Source: Actinomycetes bacterium (GTDB taxonomy: Bacteria; Actinomycetota; Thermoleophilia; Solirubrobacterales; Solirubrobacteraceae). Taken from it: a stretch of DNA of 33,448 nt. A program made the position numbers and the translations under genes. Of the stretch, positions 23,613-30,200 are shown one piece after another. The notes under the pieces were generated by a model. It was not told the DNA's origin, did not search any database, and was given only the letters and a program-made list of their open reading frames with translations. How positions within the stretch are numbered: position 1 is the first letter of the stretch; each line of letters opens with the position of its first letter. The DNA is taken from positions 1-33,448 of the forward strand of contig JAJYUP010000022.1 of assembly GCA_021792455.1 (NCBI GenBank), read 5' to 3'.

Positions 23613-26051
23613 ATGCGCGAAGCGACGACCGAAGCCTTGCCTGGCAACCGAATGTTCGTCCTGACCGTCCTTGTCTACCCGCTGCTCCTGGCGCTGCTGT
23701 GCGCAGGCGCCGGCCTGCTCGTCGACCGTGTGGCAGGGGGCGCGACGCCAGGGGCGCTTCTGCCGCTGACAGGGCTCGCGCTTCTGATCGCCCTCTCCCA
23801 GACGACCGTGCAGATCGTGCCGCTCGCGACAGCGACGCCCTACCTGCTGCTCGCCGTCGGTGTGATCGGCCTCGCCCTCGGCCGCCGGCGCGCTGCGCAG
23901 CTCGCTCGCCGCACACGACGGGGCGACGCCGCCGGCGTCGCCCTCACATCCATCCTCGCCTACCTGGCGGCGATTGCACCAGTGCTCGCCTACGGGCGGC
24001 CGTCCTTCTCCTCCTACATGGTCCTGACCGACTCCGCAGCTCACATCGTCGGCTCCGGCTACCTGATCAGCCACGGGGCGAGCTTCGCTCATCTCGACCT
24101 GCACAACTCCTACGGCGAGATCATCAACTCCTACTTCAACAGCGCCTACCCAAGCGGTGCCGACACGCTGTTCGGCGGCAGCGCGGCGCTGCTGAGCCTG
24201 CCGTTGATCTGGGCGTTCCAGCCGTTCAACGCCTTCCTCCTGGCATGCGCGGCCGCTCCAGCCTGGGTGATCGCGAGACGCCTCGGGCTGCGCGGCCTGT
24301 GGACGCCGATGGCGGCGCTGACGGCGACCCTGCCAGCGCTCGTGTACGCCTACGAGCTGATCGCCTCCGTGAAGGAGATCGCGACGCTGCCGCTGCTGCT
24401 CGCCCTCGGCGCGCTGATCTGCACGCACAGGGAGTGGATGACCGACGGGGCGAGGAGGGTGGTGCCGATCTCCGTGATCGCCGCCGCCGCGATCTCTGCG
24501 ATCGGCATCGGGATCGGGCCATGGCTCGTTGCCTCCGCGCTCGTGCTCGCGGTCGCGACGGTGAGCGCGGAGCATGCCCGAAGCGGCGCTGCGATTCGGC
24601 GCACGGCTGCGCGCGCCGGCCTCGCCTGCGTCGTGCTCGCGGCCTGCGCATGGCCGACGTTCGCGAAGCTGCCAGAAGCGCTGAGCATCGCGACCTCGAT
24701 TGCGAAGACGAGTGACCCAGGCAACCTGCTCGTCCCGCTGCTGGCGCGCCAGGCATTCGGGCAGTGGCTCTCCGACAGCTACCTGATCGTGCCAAAGGGC
24801 GCCGAACTGAGCGCAACCGACGCGCTGGTGGGGCTGACAGGGATCGCAGCGATCCTCGGCTTCCTCCATCTGCTGCGAAGCAGGCGCTTCGCGCTGGCGG
24901 GGTGGCTTGCGGCGATGGTGGTCCTGTGGCTGATCCTGCGGCTCTACGCGACGACGTGGGTGAACGCGAAGGGCCTCGTCCTGACCTCGCCGGTGATCAT
25001 CCTGCTGGCCTGGGCGGGCGTGGCAGGGCTGCGAAGGCTCCACCTCACACCGGTCGCGGTCCTGCTCGCACTCGGGCTCGCCGGCGGGATCGCGGTCTCC
25101 GATGCGATGCAGTACCACGGCTCAGAGCTTGCGCCAACCGCGCGCTACGAAGAGCTCGCATCGATCGAGAAGCGCTTCGCCGGCCGGGGGCCTGCGCTGT
25201 TCACGGACTTCGACGAATACGCGATCTACGTGCTGCGCAGGCTGGACATAGGCGGACCCGACTTCCTGTATCCGCCCGCTGCGCTTCTGAGCGGGACGAA
25301 GGGGCACGGAGACGAGGTGTTCACCGACGAGATGCACCCATCCGCGCTTGCCTCCTACCCGCTGATCATCACGCGAGTGGACCCCTCCGAAGCCCGTCCG
25401 CCAGCCGCCTACCACCTGCTGTGGAAGGGCGCCTACTACGAAGTCTGGGGCAGACGAGCGGGGGCGCCCACGGCTCTCGAGGTGGTGCACCTCGGCGGCG
25501 GCCACGCCGTCGGCTGCGGGCGCATCGCCTCCGCCGCAAAGCTGGCGGCGCGCGCAGGGGCGGACCTGGTCGCCGACACATACTCCGATGTGCAGCCGAT
25601 CGGCGTGGGCAATGCGCGCTATCCCTCGAGCTGGCCACGCTCCGGGCCAGAGGTGGTGATGACCGGCGAAGGCACCCTTTCCGCTGCCTTCGAGGTGCGG
25701 AGCGGCGGCGTGCGAAACCTGTGGCTGCGTGGAGAGCTGATGCCAAAGACCTACGTGCGCATCGACGGGCGGCGCATCGCAACGATCGAAGGGCAGGTGA
25801 GCGGCAACGGCGACAGCCCTGACAGCATCGGCCCGATGAAGGTGTCGCTGAGTGCGGGTCGCCACGTCGTCTCGATCGAACCGGCAGGCTTCAGCCTCGC
25901 ACCGGGGAACGGCTCACGCGCCTACATCGACCGCTTCTTCCTGGCCCCTGTGCACGAAGCGCAGCATCTTCTGAGCGTGCCCGCCTCGCGGTGGCGCACT
26001 CTGTGCGGGCGTCCTCTGGAATGGCTGGAAGTGGTGCGAGGGGCGCGATAA
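23613..26051 (+). CDS. GT-C-like polytopic membrane protein with large extracytoplasmic C-terminal domain
   Basis: 812 residues. ATG 23613 follows GAGGGG at about 10 nt; ATG 23652 (MFVLTVLVYPLLL) is an alternative. Residues about 14-500 contain roughly ten or more membrane segments (MFVLTVLVYPLLLALLCAGA, LLPLTGLALLIALS, YLLLAVGVIGLALG and onwards). Between the early segments lies a loop with the acidic motif MVLTDSAAHIVGSGYLISHG and NSYFNSAYPSGADTLFG; this Asp/His-containing first loop is typical of GT-C lipid-phosphosugar-dependent glycosyltransferases. Residues about 500-812 are soluble, with a nucleotide- or sugar-like alternation (GPALFTDFDEYAIYVL) and a beta-rich end (RNLWLRGELMPKTYVRIDGR). 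It likely transfers or processes an envelope glycan, but donor and acceptor are unknown. It lies between folK and coaX; its stop TAA overlaps the coaX -10. Confidence 0.8.
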   Translation: MREATTEALPGNRMFVLTVLVYPLLLALLCAGAGLLVDRVAGGATPGALLPLTGLALLIALSQTTVQIVPLATATPYLLLAVGVIGLALGRRRAAQLARRTRRGDAAGVALTSILAYLAAIAPVLAYGRPSFSSYMVLTDSAAHIVGSGYLISHGASFAHLDLHNSYGEIINSYFNSAYPSGADTLFGGSAALLSLPLIWAFQPFNAFLLACAAAPAWVIARRLGLRGLWTPMAALTATLPALVYAYELIASVKEIATLPLLLALGALICTHREWMTDGARRVVPISVIAAAAISAIGIGIGPWLVASALVLAVATVSAEHARSGAAIRRTAARAGLACVVLAACAWPTFAKLPEALSIATSIAKTSDPGNLLVPLLARQAFGQWLSDSYLIVPKGAELSATDALVGLTGIAAILGFLHLLRSRRFALAGWLAAMVVLWLILRLYATTWVNAKGLVLTSPVIILLAWAGVAGLRRLHLTPVAVLLALGLAGGIAVSDAMQYHGSELAPTARYEELASIEKRFAGRGPALFTDFDEYAIYVLRRLDIGGPDFLYPPAALLSGTKGHGDEVFTDEMHPSALASYPLIITRVDPSEARPPAAYHLLWKGAYYEVWGRRAGAPTALEVVHLGGGHAVGCGRIASAAKLAARAGADLVADTYSDVQPIGVGNARYPSSWPRSGPEVVMTGEGTLSAAFEVRSGGVRNLWLRGELMPKTYVRIDGRRIATIEGQVSGNGDSPDSIGPMKVSLSAGRHVVSIEPAGFSLAPGNGSRAYIDRFFLAPVHEAQHLLSVPASRWRTLCGRPLEWLEVVRGAR

Positions 26052-26052
26052 T
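26047..26052 (+). promoter_or_regulatory. -10 element GATAAT overlapping an upstream stop codon
   Basis: GATAAT, then CAGCTG (6 nt), then ATG 26059 of coaX. The TAA within it (26049-26051) is the stop of the GT-C-like gene. No SD is seen, so a leaderless coaX transcript is likely. Confidence 0.45.
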
Positions 26053-26058
26053 CAGCTG

Positions 26059-26823
26059 ATGCTGCTCGCAGTCGATGTCGGCAACACCCAGACCCACTTC
26101 GGGCTGCTCTGCGGCGAGCGGCTGGTCGAGCACTGGCGGTTTGCGACGGTGCGCTCCTCGACGGCCGACCAGCTGGCCGCGATCGTCGGCAACCTGCTCG
26201 GGCTCCGAGGCCGCAGCTTCGACGATGTGGACGCGTCGATCGTCTCCTCAACGGTGCCCCAGCTCGAACCTGAGTGGAGCGCAATGGGCACGCGCTACCT
26301 CGGCCACGAGGTGATCCTCGTCGGCCCCGGCATCCGCACAGGCCTTGCGATCCGCTACGACAACCCAAGGGAGGTCGGCGCCGACCGGCTCGTGAACGCC
26401 GTCGCTCTGAAGCACCGCTTCGGCGGGCGCGCGATCTGCGTCGACTTTGGAACCGCGACGACATTCGACGTGCTCTCCGAGAACGGCGACTATGTCGGCG
26501 GCTCGCTGCTGCCAGGGATCGAGATCTCGCTCGATGCGCTCTCCGAGCGCGGGGCGAGGCTGCCGAAGATAGAGCTTGCGAAGCCGCGTGCAGCGCTCGC
26601 AAAGAACACGATCGATGCGATCCGCTCCGGGGTCGTCTACGGCTACGCAGGGGCGGTCGACGCGATCCTGCGCAGGCTGTACGACGAGCTGGGCGGCCGC
26701 AGCGCCGTCGTGGCGACAGGCGGCCTGGCGAGCCTGGTGGTGCCCTTCACTGAGGAGATCGAGGAGATCGACGAGCTCCTGACATTGACAGGTCTGCGCC
26801 TGCTCTACGAATTGAACTCATGA
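26059..26823 (+). CDS. coaX: type III pantothenate kinase
   Basis: 254 residues, the normal length. It phosphorylates pantothenate in the first step of CoA synthesis and belongs to the ASKHA fold, unrelated to CoaA. The N-terminal phosphate-binding motif MLLAVDVGNTQTHFGL, the adenosine/pantothenate region TGLAIRYDNPREVGADRLVNAVA, the second motif AICVDFGTATTFDVLSENGDYVGG, and the third VYGYAGAVDAILRR with VVATGGLASLV are all present. The catalytic Asp lies in GADRLVN. Start ATG 26059 follows GATAAT by 6 nt. The stop overlaps the dus start (ATGA), so the two are translationally coupled. Confidence 0.96.
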   Translation: MLLAVDVGNTQTHFGLLCGERLVEHWRFATVRSSTADQLAAIVGNLLGLRGRSFDDVDASIVSSTVPQLEPEWSAMGTRYLGHEVILVGPGIRTGLAIRYDNPREVGADRLVNAVALKHRFGGRAICVDFGTATTFDVLSENGDYVGGSLLPGIEISLDALSERGARLPKIELAKPRAALAKNTIDAIRSGVVYGYAGAVDAILRRLYDELGGRSAVVATGGLASLVVPFTEEIEEIDELLTLTGLRLLYELNS

Positions 26824-27893
26824 GCGTTCAGGCGCGAGCGGGTGAGCGGGTGAGCGGGCGAGCGGGTGAGCGGGTGAGCGCGTCGCCGTCGCAGACGAAG
26901 CGAGCGCTTGCGCAGAGCTGGCAGCTCGGCGGCTTGACGGTGCCAAACAGGGTGATGCTCGCACCCCTCGCGGGAATCGGCAATTGGTTCGTGCGTCTGC
27001 AGGCGAAGCGGTTCGGCGCGGGGATGGCGGTCTCCGAGATGGTCTCCTCCCATGCCCTACACCACCGAAACAGGCGCACCTGCACAGAGATGCTGGTGGT
27101 TGCCGAAGAGGAGCGTGCGGCGGGGCCAGTCGCGATCCAGCTGTTTGGCGCCGACCCTGAGGTGATGCGCTCGGCGGCCGTCGCCGTCGCCGAATCGGGG
27201 GCGGACGCGATCGACCTGAACATGGGCTGCCCAGTGCCGAAGGTCTGCAGGACAGGGGCAGGCGCGGCGCTGCTTTCCGACCATCGTCGTGCCCTCGCGC
27301 TCGTGAACGCCGCCGCTGAGGCCAGCGAGCTGCCGGTGACGGTGAAGATGCGCAGCGGCCTCGTACAGGGAGACGAAAGCGGGGTGGAGCTCGCGAGGCG
27401 GCTCGCGGCGGACTCGCCAGTGGCCGCGATCACGATGCACCCCCGCAGCGCCTCCGTCCAGCACGAGGGGACCCCAGACTACGCCGTGCTCGCGCGGCTG
27501 GCGAGCGAGCTGGAGGTGCCCTTGATCCTCTCCGGCGGGCTGCGGCAGCGGCGGGAGATAGAAGAGGTCTACGAGCAGACAGGTGCGACGGCGGTGATGC
27601 TGGCGAGGGGCGCGCTCGGCAACCCTTGGCTGTTCAGCTCGCTTCTGAGCGGCAGCGAGGTGAAGCCGAGCGCAGAGGAGGTGTGCGCCGAGCTGCGCTG
27701 GCTTTCCGAGCGCGCGATCGAGCATCTCGGAGTGCAGCGCGCCTGCAGGTGGATGCGCAGGGCCTACCCTTGGTACCTGGTGCGGCTGCCGCTTGCGCGA
27801 GCGGAGGCGAGGAGGCTTCAGGCGAGCCTCCAGGCGGCGGAGAGCTTTCAGCAGGTGCAGACGCTGCTCTCAGGGGCGCTTGCACAGCCGTGA
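26820..27893 (+). CDS. dusB: tRNA-dihydrouridine synthase
   Basis: 357 residues from ATG 26820, overlapping coaX by 4 bp. FMN-dependent enzyme that reduces uridines in the tRNA D-loop or nearby. TIM-barrel motifs: MLAPLAGIGNWFVRLQAKRF, GAGMAVSEMVSSHAL, VAIQLFGADPE, the catalytic Cys in DAIDLNMGCPVPKVCRTGAG, VTVKMRSG, AITMHPRSASVQHEG, PLILSGGLRQRREIEE, and AVMLARGALGNPWLFSSLL (FMN phosphate site). The helical C-terminal domain (VCAELRWLSERAIEHLG, RACRWMRRAYPWYL) is present. The first 25 residues form a non-conserved extension with two RAGERVS octapeptides. DusB is the likeliest subgroup for an actinobacterium, but the subgroup is not certain. Confidence 0.93.
   Translation: MSVQARAGERVSGRAGERVSASPSQTKRALAQSWQLGGLTVPNRVMLAPLAGIGNWFVRLQAKRFGAGMAVSEMVSSHALHHRNRRTCTEMLVVAEEERAAGPVAIQLFGADPEVMRSAAVAVAESGADAIDLNMGCPVPKVCRTGAGAALLSDHRRALALVNAAAEASELPVTVKMRSGLVQGDESGVELARRLAADSPVAAITMHPRSASVQHEGTPDYAVLARLASELEVPLILSGGLRQRREIEEVYEQTGATAVMLARGALGNPWLFSSLLSGSEVKPSAEEVCAELRWLSERAIEHLGVQRACRWMRRAYPWYLVRLPLARAEARRLQASLQAAESFQQVQTLLSGALAQP
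26834..26881. repeat. 2 x 24-bp tandem repeat in the dus 5' end
   Basis: GCGAGCGGGTGAGCGGGTGA begins each of two 24-bp units (26834-26857, 26858-26881), which differ only at the last base and have an inner 8-bp rhythm. It encodes RAGERVS-type octapeptides before the conserved Dus barrel. Confidence 0.9.
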
Positions 27894-27958
27894 AGCGCCC
27901 GATCAGACCCGTCCGCGGCCTCGGCAGACGCCCTTGCTCGAATCGCCGCATGGGCCGC

Positions 27959-27964
27959 TATACT
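27959..27964 (+). promoter_or_regulatory. greA promoter -10 (TATACT)
   Basis: TATACT, five of six matches to TATAAT, in the 169-bp gap after dus. TTGCTC at 27934-27939 is a poor -35 at 19 bp. Transcription would start near 27971, giving a structured leader of about 90 nt. Confidence 0.5.
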
Positions 27965-27985
27965 GCTGCGCTCGCTGCAGTGAAC

Positions 27986-28033
27986 CGGTGACGCCTCCCC
28001 GCCCTGGAGCGGGGATTTCAATGTCTGTCACCG
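27986..28033 (+). promoter_or_regulatory. nested stem-loop in the greA 5' leader
   Basis: Outer arms CGGTGAC (27986-27992) and GTCACCG (28027-28033) enclose an inner stem TCCCCGC-CCTGGA-GCGGGGA (27996-28015). Both stems are perfect, seven base pairs each. The in-frame ATG 28021 is buried between the arms, while ATG 28063 and its GAGGG lie just outside. A cis-acting translational or attenuation element is plausible. Confidence 0.45.
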
Positions 28034-28062
28034 CGCCAGATCATCCCGCGACAGAGGGTCAC

Positions 28063-28548
28063 ATGCCGAAGGACGTAATCCTCACCCCAGAAGGCCTCGA
28101 GAAGCTGAAGGACGAGCTGGAGATGCTCTCCACGGAGCGTCGGCGAGAGGTCGCCGAACGCATAAGGGAGGCACGCGAGTTCGGCGACATCGCAGAGAAC
28201 TCCGAGTACGACGACGCAAAGAACGAACAGGCGATGCTGGAGAGCAGGATCGCCCAGCTGCAGGAGAAGCTGCGGCTGGCGACGGTGATCGAGACGAAGG
28301 ATCTCTCGACGGATGTCGTCCAGGTCGGCTCAGTCGTGCACGTGAAGGACGAGCAGACGGGCAAGTCCGTGAAGTACACGATCGTCGGCTCCGCTGAGGC
28401 GAAGCCAGAGGAGAACAAGCTCTCGAACGAGTCACCCGTCGGGCGCGCCCTGCTCGGCCGCAGGCGCAACGATGTCGTCGCGGTGCAGGTGCCGCGAGGC
28501 CCCGCTCGCCATCTGAAGATCACGAAGATCGACGTTGGCCTGAAGTGA
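28063..28548 (+). CDS. greA: transcription elongation factor GreA
   Basis: 161 residues from ATG 28063. This start gives the family-typical MPKDVILTPEGLEKLKDEL and has GAGGG 4 nt upstream; the earlier in-frame ATG 28021 lies inside the leader fold and would add 14 residues. GreA enters the secondary channel of RNA polymerase and stimulates cleavage of backtracked RNA. The N-terminal coiled coil carries the acidic tip REFGDIAENSEYDDAKNEQA (Asp and Glu that hold the catalytic metal), followed by LESRIAQLQEKLRLATVIE. The C-terminal FKBP-like domain runs from about 80 to 161 (VVQVGSVVHVKDEQTGKSVK, NKLSNESPVGRALLGRR, VAVQVPRGPARHLKITKI). Length is normal. A 7-bp hairpin follows the stop directly and lysS starts 30 bp on. 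Confidence 0.96.
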   Translation: MPKDVILTPEGLEKLKDELEMLSTERRREVAERIREAREFGDIAENSEYDDAKNEQAMLESRIAQLQEKLRLATVIETKDLSTDVVQVGSVVHVKDEQTGKSVKYTIVGSAEAKPEENKLSNESPVGRALLGRRRNDVVAVQVPRGPARHLKITKIDVGLK

Positions 28549-28549
28549 G

Positions 28550-28569
28550 GTCTCGCCAGTGAGCGAGAC
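28550..28569 (+). terminator. intercistronic hairpin greA-lysS
   Basis: GTCTCGC-CAGTGA-GCGAGAC, a perfect 7-bp stem with a 6-nt loop, beginning one base after the greA stop and ending 9 bp before the lysS ATG. It may be a partial terminator or a processing/stability hairpin; no U tract. Confidence 0.4.
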
Positions 28570-28578
28570 GAACGCCCG

Positions 28579-30111
28579 ATGAGCGAGCCGCAGGCGGGCG
28601 GCGGGGCGGCGGGCGGCGGCTCAGCGGGCCGGCACGGCCTCGCGGAGCTGATCGGCGAGCGCAGGGCGAAGGCGGCGAGGCTCGCGGAGGCAGGCGTGAC
28701 CGTGCCCTACTCCTACCCTGGCACGCAGCCGATCGCGGAGGTGAGGGCGGCCTGCGAGCAGCTGGCCTCAGGGCAGGAAACGGATGAGATGCGTCGCATC
28801 TCAGGCCGCATCGCCGCCCGCAGAGGGGCAGGGCGCGCCGCGTTCATCGACCTGTTCGATCGTTCAGGCAGCATCCAGCTGCACGCCCGCCTCGACGTGC
28901 TGGGGCAGGCCGTCTTCGATCAGCTCGCCTCGCTCGACCTGGGCGATGTGATCGGCGTCGACGGTGCTTTGATGCGGGCGCGAAACGCGGGCGAGCCGAC
29001 GCTGCGCGTGCATCGCTTCGCGCTGCTGGCAAAGGCGCTGCGGCCGCCGCCAGACAAGCACGCAGGGTTGACCGACGTCGAGACCCGCCACCGCCGCAGA
29101 GAGCTCGACCTCATCGCCAACGGGGAGGTGCGGGCGCTGTTTGCGAGGCGCGCGAAGCTCCTGCGATCACTGCGCGAAAGCCTCGACGAAGACGGGTTCA
29201 TCGAGGTCGAGACGCCCGTGCTGCAGCCGCTCTATGGGGGCGCGCTCGCGCGCCCCTTCGTCACCCACCACAACGCGCTCGAGCAGGACCTGTACCTGAG
29301 GATCGCCCCCGAGCTCTACCTGAAGCGTCTGATCGTCGGTGGGCTCGAGCGTGTCTACGAGCTTGGCAAGGACTTCCGCAACGAGGGCACATCGACGAAG
29401 CACAACCCCGAGTTCACGATGGTCGAGTGGTACGAGGCGAACGCCGACTATCTCGACGAGGCTGCGCGCCTGGAAGCGATGCTGCGCTCCGCCGCGGAGG
29501 CGGTCGGCTGCGACGGCGAGGCGGACTTCAGCGCTCGTTGGCGCCGCGTGAGCTTCACAGAGGCGGTGAGGGAGGCGACGGGCATCGATCTCAGTCAGCT
29601 GCGGCAGCGCGATGAGCTCGCGGAGGCGGTGCTGGGGGCGGGCCTTTTGCAGGAGTCGCAGCTGACGGGGGCGAGCTGGCCGCAGATCGCAGACGAGCTG
29701 CTCTCCAAGCACGTCGAGCCGACGTTGATCCAGCCGACGTTCGTGCTCGACTACCCAATCGAGCTCTCGCCCTTCGCGCGGGCTCACCGCAGCGATGCGC
29801 GACTCGCCGAGCGTTGGGAGGCGTTCGCCGGCGGAATGGAGATCGCAAACGCCTTCAGCGAGCTGACGGACCCCGATGAGCAGCGGAAGCGCTTCGACGC
29901 GCAGCGCGCGCTCGCGATCGCAGGCGCTGCGGAGGCCCAGCCGCACGACGAGCTGTTCCTGCAGGCGCTCGAGCTCGGCATGCCCCCAACCGGCGGAGTC
30001 GGACTCGGAGTCGACCGGCTGATGATGGTGCTGAGCGGTGCGAGCTCGATCCGCGAGGTGGTGCTCTTCCCGGCGCTGCGCACCGGCAGCGGCGATGTTG
30101 GCTGTTGGTAG
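28579..30111 (+). CDS. lysS: lysine--tRNA ligase, class II
   Basis: 510 residues. It charges tRNA-Lys. The N-terminal OB-fold anticodon domain lies at about 65-150 (ISGRIAARRGAGRAAFIDLF, IQLHARLDVLG, LGDVIGVDGALMRAR). Motif 1 region DEDGFIEVETPVLQPLYGGA, motif 2 ERVYELGKDFRNEGTSTKHN then PEFTMVEWYEA, and motif 3 GVGLGVDRLMMVLSGASSIR EVVLFPALR are all recognisable. Start ATG 28579; the first 20 residues are Gly/Ala-rich and not conserved, and no SD is visible, so the exact start is uncertain. It sits between greA and clpC, a common actinobacterial order. The stop TAG is part of the TAGACT -10 of clpC. Confidence 0.95.
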   Translation: MSEPQAGGGAAGGGSAGRHGLAELIGERRAKAARLAEAGVTVPYSYPGTQPIAEVRAACEQLASGQETDEMRRISGRIAARRGAGRAAFIDLFDRSGSIQLHARLDVLGQAVFDQLASLDLGDVIGVDGALMRARNAGEPTLRVHRFALLAKALRPPPDKHAGLTDVETRHRRRELDLIANGEVRALFARRAKLLRSLRESLDEDGFIEVETPVLQPLYGGALARPFVTHHNALEQDLYLRIAPELYLKRLIVGGLERVYELGKDFRNEGTSTKHNPEFTMVEWYEANADYLDEAARLEAMLRSAAEAVGCDGEADFSARWRRVSFTEAVREATGIDLSQLRQRDELAEAVLGAGLLQESQLTGASWPQIADELLSKHVEPTLIQPTFVLDYPIELSPFARAHRSDARLAERWEAFAGGMEIANAFSELTDPDEQRKRFDAQRALAIAGAAEAQPHDELFLQALELGMPPTGGVGLGVDRLMMVLSGASSIREVVLFPALRTGSGDVGCW

Positions 30112-30114
30112 ACT
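30109..30114 (+). promoter_or_regulatory. clpC promoter -10 TAGACT overlapping the lysS stop
   Basis: TAG of TAGACT is the lysS stop codon. Transcription would begin near 30121, leaving a leader of about 80 nt that contains a palindrome and a hairpin. Confidence 0.5.
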
Positions 30115-30132
30115 GGCTGCAGGCGCCGAAGA

Positions 30133-30175
30133 GCCGCAGCTGCGGCATCTGAGGCGTCCCCGTCACACGGGACGC
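30133..30175 (+). promoter_or_regulatory. palindrome and hairpin in the clpC leader
   Basis: GCCGCAGCTGCGGC (30133-30146) is a perfect 14-bp palindrome just downstream of the inferred start. It is followed by GCGTCCC (30154-30160) paired with GGGACGC (30169-30175) around an 8-nt loop. The palindrome could be a repressor operator; the hairpin is in the mRNA leader. Neither matches the HspR (CTTGAGT-ACTCAAG) consensus. Confidence 0.45.
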
Positions 30176-30200
30176 TCTGTCGCAGGAAGGAAGCCGCATC

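Noticed and set aside
23565-25118. 517-codon minus-strand frame opposite the GT-C-like gene
   Set aside because: The plus strand encodes ordered membrane segments with family motifs; the minus reading is Gln/Arg/His-rich with none.
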